Under the pieces are notes generated by a model that saw nothing but the letters and a program-made list of their open reading frames with translations, did no database searches and was not told the DNA's origin. The position numbers were made by a program, and so were the translations under genes. From Caenimonas sp. SL110 (lineage in GTDB: Bacteria > Pseudomonadota > Gammaproteobacteria > Burkholderiales > Burkholderiaceae_C), in assembly GCF_001044395.1 (NCBI RefSeq), contig NZ_JANU01000039.1, forward strand, positions 62,001 through 126,000: a DNA stretch of 64,000 nucleotides, read 5' to 3'. Every line of letters begins with the position of its first letter. Position 1 is the stretch's first letter. This document shows positions 26,460 through 36,955 of this stretch, piece by piece.

Positions 26460-29400
26460 ATGAAGCGGATGCTGATCAATGCGACCCAGGCGGAAGAACG
26501 CCGGCTCGCCATCGTCGATGGACAAAAACTCCTCGACTACGAAATCGAAATCGAAGGGCGCGAACAGCGCAAGGGCAACATCTACAAGGCCGTCGTGACT
26601 CGCGTCGAGCCTTCGCTCGAAGCCTGTTTCGTCGACTACGGCGAAGACCGCCACGGGTTCCTGCCGTTCAAGGAAATCTCCAGGAGCTACTTCGCGCAAG
26701 GTGTGCCGGTCTCGCAGGCCCGCATCAATGACGTGATCAAGGAAGGCCAGGAACTGCTGGTCCAGGTCGAAAAGGAAGAGCGCGGCAACAAGGGCGCAGC
26801 CCTCACGACCTTCGTGTCGCTGGCCGGCCGCTATGTCGTGCTCATGCCCAACAACCCGCGCGGCGGCGGCGTCAGCCGGCGCATCGAGGGCGACGACCGG
26901 GCCGAGCTCAAGGAGAACATGGACCAGCTGGAATACCCGAACGGTATGTCCATCATTGCGCGCACCGCCGGCATCGGCCGCAGCGCACCAGAGCTCCAGT
27001 GGGACCTGAATTACCTGCTCAAGCTGTGGAACGCCATCGAAGGCGCGTCCAAGGGCGGCAAGGGCGCCATGCTGATTTACCAGGAATCGAGCCTGGTGAT
27101 CCGCGCGATCCGTGATTACTTCAATCACGACATCGGCGACATCCTGATCGACACCGACGACATCTATGACCAGGCGCAGCAGTTCATGGCGCACGTCATG
27201 CCCGAGCACGCAGCCCGGGTCAAGCGCTACCGCGACGACGCACCGCTTTTCTCGCGCTTCCAGATCGAGCACCAGATCGAATCGGCCTACGCACGTGAAG
27301 TGAAGCTGCCGTCCGGCGGCGTGGTCGTGATCGATCACACCGAAGCGCTCGTCTCCATCGACGTGAACTCGGCCCGCGCCATCAAGGGCGGCGACATCGA
27401 AGAGACCGCCACCCGCACCAACCTGGAAGCCGCCGACGAAGTCGCGCGCCAGATGCGACTTCGCGACCTGGGCGGCCTGATCGTCATCGACTTCATCGAC
27501 ATGGAAGAGTCGAAGAACCGCCGCGAAGTCGAAAACCGCCTGCGCGACGCACTGCGGCAAGACCGCGCCCGCGTGCAGTTCGGCACCATCAGCAAATTCG
27601 GCCTGATGGAAATGAGCCGCCAGCGCCTGCGCCCGGCCCTGTCCGAAGGCGCATCGATTCCCTGCCCGCGTTGCGGCGGCCACGGCCACATCCGCGACAC
27701 CGAAAGCTCGGCGCTGCAGATCCTGCGAATCATCCAGGAAGAGTCCATGAAGGACGGCACGGCCGCAGTTCATGTGCAGGTTCCGGTTGAAGTCGCTTCG
27801 TTCCTGCTCAACGAGAAGCGCCCTGAAATCTCCAAGATCGAACTCAAGCAGCGCCTGAACGTGATCATGGTGCCCAACAAGACGCTGGAAACGCCGAACT
27901 ACCGGCTCGAGCGCCTGAAGCACGACGACCCGCGCCTGGACAACCTGCAGGCCAGCTATGCCATGGCCGAGGAAATCGAAGATCCGACGGCCGTGACGCG
28001 TCGCTCGCATGAGCGCACCAACAAGCAGGAGCCCATCATCAAGGGCGTGCTGCCGGACGCTCCTGCTCCCGTCGCAGTGCCCCGGCCTGAAGTCGTGAAG
28101 GTCGAGACCCCAGAGGCCATCAAGGCTGAACCCGCCGCAAAGGCACCGGCCGCCGCACGCGCTCCTGCACCAACGCCTGCGCCGGCTCCTGCCGAGACCG
28201 GTTTCATGGGCTGGCTCAAGGGCTTGTTCGGTGGTGCACCGGCACCCGCTGCAGCACCTGTTGCCGCGACTGTTTCGGATGCAAAGAAGCCGGAGCCGCG
28301 CGACGGCCGTGGCGGCCAGGGCGGCGAGCGCCAGGGTGGACGTGGCGACAGCCGCCGAGGCGGTCGTGGCGGTGAGTCCCGGGGCAATGGCCAGGGCGGC
28401 CAGGGCGGCCAGGGCAGCCGTGATGGCGAGCGCCAGGGTGGACGCCGTTCGGACGGACGCAATGAAGGACGCACCGATGGTCGACGCCCTGAGGGCGAGC
28501 CAAGGCGCGAACGCGTCGCAGCCGAAGGCGACAACCAGCAGCAACAGCGCGCAGGCGAAGGCCAGCGCCAGCGCGAAGGTGGCGAACAACGCCGTGACGG
28601 CCGTGGCGCAGAGCGCCAGGATCGTGGCGGCGAGCGCGGCGGTGATCGGGGCGAAGCCGGACGCGAGCCGCGCGAAGCACGCCCCCCGCGCGAGGCACGT
28701 GAGCCCCGCGAAGCGCGAGGTGACCAACGCGAGCCGCGCGAGCCACGTGAGCCGCGCGAACCCCGCACCGACGCTCGCCCGGACAACCGTGGCGAGCGAC
28801 GCGATGACCCGCGCCAATCTTCCGAAGGCGTGATGCCAATGGACCCGCAGGGAACCGAGGCACAGGGCGAGCAACGTACAGACCGCGCACCGCGTGGTGA
28901 TGGACGCCGTGAACGTGGTGGCCGTGGCGGCCGTGGCGGCGATCGCGGTCCACGTGACTCGGCGCAGCCCAACAGTGCACAAGAGGCCGAGGTCTCCGCA
29001 CTCGCAGGCGCTTCCGGTTCAGTCGGAACCATATCCGAAGTGGGCGATTTCCAGGCACCTGCGGCAAACGCGGTGATGGAGTCGCACACCCACCAGGACG
29101 CCGCGCGACCTGACGCAGCCACCGGCGAAGAGCAGCCACGCGAGCGGCGCTCCCGCGACCGTTATGGCCGCGATCGCCGCGAGCGTGGTGACCGCGCACC
29201 GCGCGAAGAAGGTGCTACTTCACAGCTCGACGCTGAGCAACGTCCTGCCGATGCAGCCGAAGCAGCTCCGACCGGCGAGCGCCTGCGCTACCCGACCGGG
29301 TTCGCCAACGAAGATGCGTCGCACGCGCCGGCCCCAGAGGCGGTGCAGCAGGCAGAGCGCCCGGCTGCTCCTGCCCGTGAGGAGGCAGACGTCGAGCCGG

Positions 29401-29795
29401 CACGCGAGGCAACCCCCGCGCCGCGTGAGGCGATTCAAGCACCTCGCAGCCCAGTGCAAGCACCTGACCGTGCGGCCCCTGCACCGATCCAGACCCAGCC
29501 CCAGACCCAGCCGAAGAGCGGCATGCCCGTCGTGTCGAAGTTCGATCTTCCGGTTTCGGACCTCGCGCAAGTTGCGCAGGGCTCTGGCCTGGAGTGGGTG
29601 AACTCTGACGCCCAGAAGATCGCAGCCGTGCAGGCCGCGATCGCAGCGGAACCCAAGCCGGCGCATGTGCCGCGCGAACGTGCTCCGGCAGTCGTCTCTG
29701 AAGACGGTCCGCTGGTGCTGGTGGAAACCAAGCGCGACCTGCGCGACATGAAGCTGCCGTTCGAGCAGCCCCAGCAAGGGCAATTGCCGCTGTAA
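26460..29795 (+). CDS. rne: Ribonuclease E
   Basis: Endoribonuclease that starts mRNA decay and matures rRNA and tRNA. 1,111 residues. The catalytic half holds an S1 domain (about 35-120), metal-binding Asp301 (VSIDVNS) and Asp344 (VIDFIDM), and the zinc-link CPRC (Cys402, Cys405) that joins subunits. From about residue 510 the protein is disordered: an Ala/Pro stretch, then a highly repetitive Arg/Gly/Glu tail ([14 protein letters not shown]), then a conserved-looking end with [10 protein letters not shown] and [20 protein letters not shown] precedes the ATG. The tail is the expected degradosome scaffold region but shows only compositional similarity to that of E. coli. Confidence 0.96.
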   Translation: MKRMLINATQAEERRLAIVDGQKLLDYEIEIEGREQRKGNIYKAVVTRVEPSLEACFVDYGEDRHGFLPFKEISRSYFAQGVPVSQARINDVIKEGQELLVQVEKEERGNKGAALTTFVSLAGRYVVLMPNNPRGGGVSRRIEGDDRAELKENMDQLEYPNGMSIIARTAGIGRSAPELQWDLNYLLKLWNAIEGASKGGKGAMLIYQESSLVIRAIRDYFNHDIGDILIDTDDIYDQAQQFMAHVMPEHAARVKRYRDDAPLFSRFQIEHQIESAYAREVKLPSGGVVVIDHTEALVSIDVNSARAIKGGDIEETATRTNLEAADEVARQMRLRDLGGLIVIDFIDMEESKNRREVENRLRDALRQDRARVQFGTISKFGLMEMSRQRLRPALSEGASIPCPRCGGHGHIRDTESSALQILRIIQEESMKDGTAAVHVQVPVEVASFLLNEKRPEISKIELKQRLNVIMVPNKTLETPNYRLERLKHDDPRLDNLQASYAMAEEIEDPTAVTRRSHERTNKQEPIIKGVLPDAPAPVAVPRPEVVKVETPEAIKAEPAAKAPAAARAPAPTPAPAPAETGFMGWLKGLFGGAPAPAAAPVAATVSDAKKPEPRDGRGGQGGERQGGRGDSRRGGRGGESRGNGQGGQGGQGSRDGERQGGRRSDGRNEGRTDGRRPEGEPRRERVAAEGDNQQQQRAGEGQRQREGGEQRRDGRGAERQDRGGERGGDRGEAGREPREARPPREAREPREARGDQREPREPREPREPRTDARPDNRGERRDDPRQSSEGVMPMDPQGTEAQGEQRTDRAPRGDGRRERGGRGGRGGDRGPRDSAQPNSAQEAEVSALAGASGSVGTISEVGDFQAPAANAVMESHTHQDAARPDAATGEEQPRERRSRDRYGRDRRERGDRAPREEGATSQLDAEQRPADAAEAAPTGERLRYPTGFANEDASHAPAPEAVQQAERPAAPAREEADVEPAREATPAPREAIQAPRSPVQAPDRAAPAPIQTQPQTQPKSGMPVVSKFDLPVSDLAQVAQGSGLEWVNSDAQKIAAVQAAIAAEPKPAHVPRERAPAVVSEDGPLVLVETKRDLRDMKLPFEQPQQGQLPL

Positions 29796-29799
29796 GGTG

Positions 29800-29930
29800 A
29801 TGACATGCCGGACTTGATCCGGCATCCACCGCGCAGCGGCGTTGCGCCTGATTGACGATGGATTGCGGATCAAGTCCGCAATGACAGAAAAAACTCCCTG
29901 CCATGCAAGCCCCGGATCGATTCCGGGGCT
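29800..29930. repeat. Long-family palindromic repeats between rne and hemY
   Basis: Fills most of the 149-bp convergent gap. Two palindromes of about 21 bp with reversed sequence relationship (29805-29825, ATGCCGGA...TCCGGCAT; 29862-29882, ATTGCGGA...TCCGCAAT) are joined by a 36-bp linker, and a further 9-bp-stem hairpin follows (29908-29930). No separate terminator was seen, so these hairpins may serve as the end of both transcripts. Related copies are at 36846, 41424, 47572 and 60702. Confidence 0.8.
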
Positions 29931-29944
29931 GCAATTCATCCGGC

Positions 29945-31198
29945 TTACTCGGTAGCCGCGCGCTTCCAGGCCTTCGCGGCTGCGTCTTCATCGCCCCGCT
30001 CTTCCGCCAGTAACGCCAATGCGCGCCACGCGTTGCGGTGGAGGCGCACGTCACGCAGGCCCATCGCGGCCTGTCCCATGAGTTGCTGTGCCTTGCCCCA
30101 GAGCTGGCGCTTCATGCAAGCCATGCCCGCAAGGTATTGAAGCGTGGCATCTCGCGGGTTGGCTTGCTGCGCTGATTCGATACGAGCCAGCCAGGCTGCG
30201 TCCAGCGTATCGAGACCGGCTTCCAGCGCCTGCACCAGCTTCACCTTCACGGAATCGCCCAATTCGGCCTGGCGCTCCCACACCGGCGCGAGCCAGTCAC
30301 GCGCCAACGCCGAATCCCCGCCCAGCGTCGTGAGCCGCTGCGCGGCATGCACGGCGAGTTCAGGCATCAGTCGCTCGGAACCCTCCAGCGAATTCCACGC
30401 GCGCTTGAGCTGCGCGACATCGTGCGCAGCATTGAGCAAGTCGATAGCGAGTCCGCGGATGATGCTCTGCGCAGCGCCGGCTGAAAACGCACGGTGTTTT
30501 GCAAGTAGTCGCGCTGTTTCCATCGCATCGGCCGAACGACGCGCCAGACGTGCCGCCTTCAGCTTGATGCGCAGGGCGATCGTGCGGCGCGACGCACCTT
30601 GCGACAGGCTGTTCAGCCACGTCATCGCGGCATCGGGTTCGCGATCTTCGAGCGACCAGCGCGCCGCACGCATCAGCGCGCCTTCGTGCGTTTCGATGGC
30701 GTCGCGCGCAGAGCTTTGCTCCAGCGCCTGCGTCAAATGCTCTTCGCGCGAGGGCCTGTCCTGCAATGCCTGTGCGCTTTCTGCGGCCAGCAAGTGTGCG
30801 AGCGTTCGCAGTTGCGTACCGTGAGGCACGCGCTGTCCCGCAGCATCCAGCGATTTCTCCTGGGCGAGTGCAACTTCAGCTGACTTGCGCGCACGGATGA
30901 ATCGCCCTGCGAGCAGGTGTGACATGCCATCCAGAAAGGATGCATGCATCGCACGTTCCCTTTGCTGCGCGCGCCACCGCATGGCCTGCCTGGGCAAGTC
31001 GAACAATGCCGACAACGCCCCCAGGGCCAGGTGCAGCAGCACGAAGGCCCCGACCAGCAACAACAGCACCAGGTTCAATGAAAAATCGACACGGTACGGC
31101 GGCCAGTACAGCGTGATCGTGCCCTGGTTGTTGCCGGCGAACAGCGCCACCGCAACCGCGATGGCGAACAGGAGGAGAAGCCAGATGGCGGCGCGCAA
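29945..31198 (-). CDS. hemY: HemY protein
   Basis: 417-residue inner-membrane protein of the proteobacterial HemY family, encoded after hemC-hemD-hemX; it is thought to support late porphyrin synthesis but has no proven enzyme activity, and it is unrelated to the Bacillus HemY oxidase. Two membrane segments (about residues 3-21 and 41-66) precede a long TPR-like helical cytoplasmic or periplasmic domain. The start is TTG at 31198, supported by GGAAGG about nine bases upstream and by the fit of the MRAAIWLLLL N-terminus; hemX ends five bases before it. Confidence 0.9.
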   Translation of the reverse strand: MRAAIWLLLLFAIAVAVALFAGNNQGTITLYWPPYRVDFSLNLVLLLLVGAFVLLHLALGALSALFDLPRQAMRWRAQQRERAMHASFLDGMSHLLAGRFIRARKSAEVALAQEKSLDAAGQRVPHGTQLRTLAHLLAAESAQALQDRPSREEHLTQALEQSSARDAIETHEGALMRAARWSLEDREPDAAMTWLNSLSQGASRRTIALRIKLKAARLARRSADAMETARLLAKHRAFSAGAAQSIIRGLAIDLLNAAHDVAQLKRAWNSLEGSERLMPELAVHAAQRLTTLGGDSALARDWLAPVWERQAELGDSVKVKLVQALEAGLDTLDAAWLARIESAQQANPRDATLQYLAGMACMKRQLWGKAQQLMGQAAMGLRDVRLHRNAWRALALLAEERGDEDAAAKAWKRAATE

Positions 31199-31203
31199 AC
31201 TGC

Positions 31204-32274
31204 TTACCTTCCCGCAGCTGCAGTGGCAATGACTGCCAGCGATTCATCAATGCGCGGCAACTCGACCACGCGCAGCTGCGACTGCATCTGCTGCAATTGC
31301 GCCACCGCCGCCTGGGTCTTTCGAGATGACGGATCGAAATATTTGCGCAGGGCCTGCACGGATGCCTCGACGTCGGTGCGCGCCGACTCCACCTGGCGCG
31401 AAAGCAGCGCCAGGCGCGCATTGAGCAGTCGCAGCTTGAGGTTTTCGCGCAGGAAGAACGATTGCTCGGGTGCCAGCAGGACGGCCTCAGGCTGGTCGAT
31501 GCGGTTCACGCGCACGAGGCTGCGCGCTTCTTCTCGCAGGTCGTTCAGCGCGCGCTCCCACCACTGGGCCGCGCTGGTGACCTCGGCCTTGCGCGGAATC
31601 GGCGGGGGCGCGTTGCTCACCGCATTGGCCAGGGGCATGTCGTCAACTTGCCGCACCAGTTCGTCGAGCTTGACGAGCAGCCCGGGGATATCGGTGGTGC
31701 TGGCGGTGCGGATGCGGTCCATGTCGCGTCCGACGGCACCCCGCACGCGCGACAGGCGCGGCTGGCCCGAACGCTCCAGGCGCTGGTCGGCGGCGCGCAA
31801 TGCCGACATCAGCGGCTCCACGCTGCCGGTGGCAAGCGCCTGCTGCTGCGCAAGCCGCAAGGCCGCCTCGATATCGACCAGGACGTTCTCATCACGGGAG
31901 CGCGACATGCTCTGCACGAGCTCCTCGACCTGCGAGCGCTGCATGGCGACTTCGCTGAGTTTGGTATCGGTCAGGGCTTGCCGCGCCGCGGTCTCGCGTG
32001 CAATTTCCTGCGCCTGCCGCGCCAATGCGCGCGCCTCGATGGCATTGGTTCCGGAGTCCTGGCTTTGGCGCGCGAGCTGCTCCTGGATGTTGGAGAGTTT
32101 TTGCCACAGCACCAGGCTCGTGCCCAGCGCCAGCGCTGCGAGGCCGAGCATGAGATAGAGCGCCCCACGCGAGACCAGCACACCGGCCGGGCGCACGATG
32201 GCGGCAGGCTCGGCGACCTCGATCGCCTGCACTGCTGTCGAGGTTGCGGGCTCGGTGCCGGGCTCTTGAGTCAT
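31204..32274 (-). CDS. hemX: HemX-type membrane protein
   Basis: 356-residue protein in the place of E. coli HemX, often annotated uroporphyrinogen-III C-methyltransferase although it lacks a SAM-methylase fold. It has an Ala/Glu/Pro N-terminus, one membrane segment (about residues 36-60), then a long coiled-coil periplasmic region (about 60-130) and a helical C-terminal domain. The ATG overlaps the hemD stop (ATGA), so it is coupled to hemD. Its role in haem synthesis is presumed from the operon only. Confidence 0.88.
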   Translation of the reverse strand: MTQEPGTEPATSTAVQAIEVAEPAAIVRPAGVLVSRGALYLMLGLAALALGTSLVLWQKLSNIQEQLARQSQDSGTNAIEARALARQAQEIARETAARQALTDTKLSEVAMQRSQVEELVQSMSRSRDENVLVDIEAALRLAQQQALATGSVEPLMSALRAADQRLERSGQPRLSRVRGAVGRDMDRIRTASTTDIPGLLVKLDELVRQVDDMPLANAVSNAPPPIPRKAEVTSAAQWWERALNDLREEARSLVRVNRIDQPEAVLLAPEQSFFLRENLKLRLLNARLALLSRQVESARTDVEASVQALRKYFDPSSRKTQAAVAQLQQMQSQLRVVELPRIDESLAVIATAAAGR

Positions 32275-33026
32275 CGCAAAGATTCTAGGGCCGCGCTCAC
32301 TGCATCCATGTCAGGACGTGACTCGCAAACAACACCGAAACCGGCACTGCGCGCAGCTTGTGCAATGCGTGGATGAGTCGCAACGGCTCGCGACGACGAC
32401 CAGTCGTGCCCGGGCAACAGCGACTGGAGATTGGCGATCGCCTGCGAGCTGCTGAAGAGCCAGACATGCGCCTGCCCTCCTGTGACCAGCGCCGAAATTT
32501 CAGCGCCCAGGCGCGGAGCCCCCCGCGCATAGGCCACGACGGTTCGAACATTCGCCCCTGCCGCTGCCAGCTGGCCCGACAGCCAGTCACGCCCTGTACC
32601 GTCAGCATCCGCGCCGCGAACAATCATGACCTCGTCGCCCTTGCGGACACCGGACGACACCAGCGTCCAGAGCGTTTCCGAATCGAACTGCGCCGAATCC
32701 GCGTCGGGCGATGCGATGAGCGCCTGGGCGACGCCCTCATCGATCAGGGCCTGGCGCGTACCCGGCCCGGTCGCCCAGGCCTGCAGGCCCTGCGGCCACT
32801 CCAGCTTGTGTCCCGCCTCACCAAAGAAATGTCGCACTGCGTTGCCGCTGACAAACATCACAGCGCGGCAAGTCGCCAGCGACGCGCGGGCGGCGTGCAG
32901 CTGCTGTGGATCAGGTGCAGGAAGAATATCGATGAGGGGCAGCGCCACCGCATCGAATCCGCGCTGGCCCAGTTGGGCCACCCAGCGGGGCGCCTCGTGC
33001 CCGGGGCGGGTGACGATGACGCGCAC
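32271..33026 (-). CDS. hemD: Uroporphyrinogen-III synthase
   Basis: Closes and inverts ring D of hydroxymethylbilane to make uroporphyrinogen III. The family is poorly conserved; recognisable are the N-terminal VRVIVTRPGHEA, VMFVSGNAVRHFF and, late, WLFSSSQAIANL. About 251 residues with the GTG at 33026, which gives the usual N-terminus; a TTG at 33044 overlapping the hemC stop (TTGA) is an alternative six codons upstream. It lies between hemC and hemX in one operon. Confidence 0.9.
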   Translation of the reverse strand: MRVIVTRPGHEAPRWVAQLGQRGFDAVALPLIDILPAPDPQQLHAARASLATCRAVMFVSGNAVRHFFGEAGHKLEWPQGLQAWATGPGTRQALIDEGVAQALIASPDADSAQFDSETLWTLVSSGVRKGDEVMIVRGADADGTGRDWLSGQLAAAGANVRTVVAYARGAPRLGAEISALVTGGQAHVWLFSSSQAIANLQSLLPGHDWSSSRAVATHPRIAQAARSAGFGVVCESRPDMDAVSAALESLR

Positions 33027-33040
33027 GGCGCGGGAGCCCG

Positions 33041-33943
33041 TCAACGCGCGCCAGCGGCTTGCAGCTTCGCCGCCACCTCAGCGCCCAGGTCCAGGGCGGC
33101 GCGCTGGTCGGCCACTGCCGAAGCGGACTGCACGCGGATCAGGGCGTCGGCGCGCTCAGGGTCGCCCCAGGCCGCGCGCAATTGCAGGTGCTCACCCGAC
33201 CAGATCGCGTGCGCCGCCAGCGGCATCGAGCAACTGCCGCCCATCGCGCGGCTCACTTCACGCTCGGCGGTAACAGCGAGCCAGGTGGACTGGTGCGCCA
33301 GCGGCTCCAGCGCATCAAGCAGTCCCTTGTGACCGGACCTGATTTCAATTCCCAGCGCTCCCTGGCCTGCAGCGGGCAACATCGCCTCGGGCTCGAACAC
33401 ATGGCGGATACGCGATGCCAGGTCCAGCCGCTTCAAGCCAGCAGCCGCCAGAACGATGCCGTCGTACAACCCCTCGTCGAGCTTGCGCAGCCGTGTATCC
33501 AGGTTGCCACGCAAGGGCTCGATCTGCAGGTCCGGGCGCAGCGCGCGCAACAGCACCACGCGGCGCAAGCTGGACGTGCCCACCACCGCACCCTGCGGCA
33601 AGGCCATCACGTCGGCGTACTTGTTGGAGACAAATGCATCGCGCGGATCTTCGCGCTCCATGACGCAGGCCAGCACAAAACCCTCGGGCAGTTCCATCGG
33701 AACGTCCTTGAGCGAATGAACGGCCAGGTCTGCGCGGCCTTCCTGCAGCGCGACCTCGAGCTCCTTGACGAACAGCCCCTTGCCGCCGACCTTGGACAGC
33801 GAACGGTCCAGGATCTGGTCGCCGCGCGTGGTCATGCCCAGCAACGAAACCTCATGACCGCGTTGCTCCAGCAGCGATCTGACATGCTCTGCCTGCCAAA
33901 GTGCGAGGCGGCTTTCGCGGGTGGCGATGACCAGCTTGCTCAA
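33041..33943 (-). CDS. hemC: Porphobilinogen deaminase
   Basis: Joins four porphobilinogen units into hydroxymethylbilane, a step of haem synthesis. 300 residues, beginning [20 protein letters not shown] as in the family; [15 protein letters not shown] and [11 protein letters not shown] follow. The dipyrromethane cofactor Cys lies in [13 protein letters not shown]. The start must be TTG at 33943 because no ATG or GTG fits the conserved N-terminus; the ribosome binding site is weak. It is divergent from ppc. Confidence 0.96.
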   Translation of the reverse strand: MSKLVIATRESRLALWQAEHVRSLLEQRGHEVSLLGMTTRGDQILDRSLSKVGGKGLFVKELEVALQEGRADLAVHSLKDVPMELPEGFVLACVMEREDPRDAFVSNKYADVMALPQGAVVGTSSLRRVVLLRALRPDLQIEPLRGNLDTRLRKLDEGLYDGIVLAAAGLKRLDLASRIRHVFEPEAMLPAAGQGALGIEIRSGHKGLLDALEPLAHQSTWLAVTAEREVSRAMGGSCSMPLAAHAIWSGEHLQLRAAWGDPERADALIRVQSASAVADQRAALDLGAEVAAKLQAAGAR

Positions 33944-34031
33944 TCTCGTAACCTGTCTGTAATGGGTGGGGGGTTGTCGATGCTAGCATGTGCGCTGCTC
34001 AAAAACTAAGCACATCACCGTCTTGCACCCC

Positions 34032-36827
34032 ATGCCGCAAAACCCGGAATCACCCAAGCGAAGAGCCCGAGACAACGAGCGGCCCCTGGTCGAGGACATC
34101 CGGTTTCTCGGCCGTGTGCTGGGTGATGTGATCCGCGAGCAGGAAGGCGTGCAAGCCTATGAGCTGGTCGAGCGTGTGCGCAAGCTCTCGGTGGCGTTCC
34201 GGCGCGATGCCGACCAGGACGCGGACAAGGCGCTGCGCAGCCTGCTGAAATCGCTTTCCAGCGACCAGACGGTGAGCGTGATTCGCGCCTTCACCTACTT
34301 CAGCCACCTGGCCAACCTCGCAGAAGATCGTCACCACATCCGGCGGCGCGCGGTGCATGAGCGCGCGGGCGATACGCAGGAAGGCAGCATCGAAGTTGCG
34401 CTGGCGCGCCTGCGCTGGGCCGGCATCACGACGCGCACCGTGTCGCAGACGCTCGCGCAGAGCTACGTATCGCCCGTGCTGACCGCCCACCCGACAGAAG
34501 TCCAGCGCAAGAGCATCCTGGACGCCGAGCGCGGCATTGCCAACCTGTTGACTGCTCGCGACGAGGTCAAGGCGCAGGCCTTGCCCAAGGACGCGCTGGC
34601 TCCACGCGAACTCGCATCGAACGAAGCGCAGATACGCGCACGCGTCATGCAGCTGTGGCAAACGCGCCTGCTGCGTTTTTCCAAGCTCACGGTCGCCGAT
34701 GAAATCGAGAACGCCCTGAGCTATTACGAATCGACTTTCCTGCGCGAGATCCCCAGGCTGTACGCCGACCTGGAGCGTGCGCTCGGCACGCACCCCGTGG
34801 CGTCGTTCCTGCGCATGGGCCAATGGCCCGGCGGCGACCGCGACGGCAACCCGAACGTCAATGCCGAGACACTGGAATACGCACTGCGTCGCCAGAGCGA
34901 AGTAGCGCTGCGCCACTACCTGACCGAAGTGCACTACCTGGGCGCCGAACTCTCGCTGTCGGCGATGCTGGTGAACGTCTCGCCAGCCATGAAAGCGCTC
35001 GCCGAAAGCTCACCCGACACCAATCAACACCGTCTCGATGAGCCTTATCGCCGCGCGCTGACCGGCATCTATGCCCGGCTGGCCGCGACGCTCAAGGAGC
35101 TCACCGGTGGCGATGCCGCGCGGCACGCCGTCGCGCCGCAAAACGCCTACCAGCGCGCCGAAGAATTCCTGGCTGACCTGCGCATCATCGAAGCGTCGCT
35201 GCTGGCCGAACATGGGGAGGCATTGGTGCAGCAGCGCCTGCATCCGCTCATTCGGGCGGTCGAAGTGTTTGGCTTTCATCTGGCAACGGTGGACCTTCGG
35301 CAAAGTTCGGACCAGCATGAACTGGTGATCGCGGAACTGCTGGCCACCGCACGCGTCGAGGCGAAATATGCCGACTTGCCGGAAGGCGCACGACGCGAGC
35401 TTCTGCTCAAGCTGCTGAGCGATGCGCGCCCCCTGCGCGTGATCGGCGCCGCGTACTCGCAACACACACAGCGCGAGCTGGCGATCTTCGAATCGGCTCG
35501 CCGCATGCGCGATCGCTACGGCGCGCAGGCCATTCGCCACTACATCATCAGCCACACCGAATCAGTGAGCGACCTGCTCGAAGTGCTGCTGCTGCAAAAG
35601 GAAGTGGGCCTCGTGTCCGGCACGCTCGACGACAAGGCTGCAGTGCAGCTGATCGTGGTGCCGCTGTTTGAAACCATCGAAGACCTGCGCAATGCCGCGC
35701 CCATCATGCGCGAGTTCTACGGCCTGCCCGGCATTGCGAAGCTGGTGCAGCGCTCAGGCGCCGAGCAGGACATCATGCTGGGCTACAGCGACAGCAACAA
35801 GGACGGCGGCATCTTCACCAGCAATTGGGAGCTGTACAAGGCCGAGATCGCACTGGTCGCGCTCTTCGATGAACTGGCCAACAGCCACAACATCCAGCTG
35901 CGCATGTTCCACGGCCGGGGCGGCACCGTCGGACGTGGCGGCGGGCCGAGCTACCAGGCGATCCTGGCGCAACCGCCGGGCACTGTGCGCGGACAGATCC
36001 GCCTGACCGAGCAGGGCGAAGTCATCGGCTCCAAGTACGCGAACCCGGAGATCGGCCGGCGCAACCTGGAAACGCTGGTGGCCGCCACACTGGAAGCCAC
36101 GTTGCTGCAGCCCACCAAGCCTGCACCGCGCGCATTCCTGCAAGCGGCAGAAGACCTGTCCGCAGCGAGCATGGCGGCTTATCGCGCGCTGGTGTACGAA
36201 ACGCCGGGCTTTACCGACTACTTCTTCGGCTCCACCCCGATCCGCGAAATCTCCGAGCTGAACATCGGCTCCAGACCGGCCTCACGCAAGGCGCTGGTTC
36301 GCATCGAGGATTTGCGCGCAGTGCCGTGGAGTTTCAGCTGGGGGCAATGCCGCCTGACCTTGCCGGGCTGGTATGGCTTTGGCAGTGCGGTGCAGGCATT
36401 CCTTGCGCCCGCGCCGAAGGAACGTCTCGCGCTGCTGCAGAAGATGTACCGGACATGGCCGTTTTTGAAGGCGCTGCTGTCGAACATGGACATGGTGCTG
36501 GCCAAGAGCGATCTCGCCCTCGCATCGCGTTACGCGAGCCTGGTGACCGACGCGCGGCTTCGCAAGCGCATCTTCGGTGTCATCGAAGCCGAGTGGCACC
36601 TGACGGTTTCAGCGTTGCAGCAAGTCACGGGCGAACGCAACCGGCTCGCGACAAACCCCGCACTGCAACGCTCGATCAAGCATCGCTTTCCGTACATCGA
36701 TCCGCTGCATCATTTGCAGGTGGAACTGGTGCGACGGCATCGCGAAGACGAACTCGACGAGCGGGCCAAGGTCGGCATCCACCTGTCGATCAACGGGATT
36801 GCGGCGGCGCTTCGCAATACCGGTTAG
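34032..36827 (+). CDS. ppc: Phosphoenolpyruvate carboxylase
   Basis: Adds bicarbonate to phosphoenolpyruvate to give oxaloacetate, refilling the TCA cycle. About 931 residues, standard for the bacterial enzyme. Catalytic features seen are [11 protein letters not shown] (catalytic His), [10 protein letters not shown] and [14 protein letters not shown] (mobile loop, PEP binding), and the C-terminal NTG end. ATG at 34032 is preferred; an in-frame GTG lies 14 codons upstream. No clear Shine-Dalgarno sequence. Divergent to hemC, an arrangement common in Burkholderiales. Confidence 0.97.
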   Translation: MPQNPESPKRRARDNERPLVEDIRFLGRVLGDVIREQEGVQAYELVERVRKLSVAFRRDADQDADKALRSLLKSLSSDQTVSVIRAFTYFSHLANLAEDRHHIRRRAVHERAGDTQEGSIEVALARLRWAGITTRTVSQTLAQSYVSPVLTAHPTEVQRKSILDAERGIANLLTARDEVKAQALPKDALAPRELASNEAQIRARVMQLWQTRLLRFSKLTVADEIENALSYYESTFLREIPRLYADLERALGTHPVASFLRMGQWPGGDRDGNPNVNAETLEYALRRQSEVALRHYLTEVHYLGAELSLSAMLVNVSPAMKALAESSPDTNQHRLDEPYRRALTGIYARLAATLKELTGGDAARHAVAPQNAYQRAEEFLADLRIIEASLLAEHGEALVQQRLHPLIRAVEVFGFHLATVDLRQSSDQHELVIAELLATARVEAKYADLPEGARRELLLKLLSDARPLRVIGAAYSQHTQRELAIFESARRMRDRYGAQAIRHYIISHTESVSDLLEVLLLQKEVGLVSGTLDDKAAVQLIVVPLFETIEDLRNAAPIMREFYGLPGIAKLVQRSGAEQDIMLGYSDSNKDGGIFTSNWELYKAEIALVALFDELANSHNIQLRMFHGRGGTVGRGGGPSYQAILAQPPGTVRGQIRLTEQGEVIGSKYANPEIGRRNLETLVAATLEATLLQPTKPAPRAFLQAAEDLSAASMAAYRALVYETPGFTDYFFGSTPIREISELNIGSRPASRKALVRIEDLRAVPWSFSWGQCRLTLPGWYGFGSAVQAFLAPAPKERLALLQKMYRTWPFLKALLSNMDMVLAKSDLALASRYASLVTDARLRKRIFGVIEAEWHLTVSALQQVTGERNRLATNPALQRSIKHRFPYIDPLHHLQVELVRRHREDELDERAKVGIHLSINGIAAALRNTG

Positions 36828-36845
36828 CAGAGAACTGAAGACCGG

Positions 36846-36940
36846 CTGTCATGCCGGACTTGATCCGGCATCCATGCTGCGACAAATCAGACGCAGCGAC
36901 CGCTTCGCGGTGGATTGCGGATCAAGTCCGCAATGACAGC
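36846..36940. repeat. Long-family palindromic repeat between ppc and the AI-2E permease gene
   Basis: Same design as at 29800: TGTCATGCCGGA...TCCGGCATCCA at the left and GGATTGCGGA...TCCGCAATGACAG at the right, with a 37-bp linker ending CGCTTCGCGG. It fills most of the 128-bp convergent gap and could act as the terminator of both genes. Confidence 0.8.
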
Positions 36941-36955
36941 GGTCCTGTTGAGTTT

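Noticed and set aside
26391-28982. Very long minus-strand open frame (863 codons) opposite rne, rich in Ala, Leu and Cys
   Set aside because: It is the antisense of a GC-rich gene with strong codon bias; the plus-strand frame encodes intact RNase E with all catalytic residues, and the antisense product has no family resemblance.
29945-31198. HemY as protoporphyrinogen oxidase
   Set aside because: The proteobacterial HemY is an unrelated TPR-like membrane protein; no FAD-binding motif is present.
36846-36940. Palindrome between ppc and the permease as an insertion-sequence end
   Set aside because: No transposase frame or target duplication is present; it matches the dispersed long-repeat family instead.
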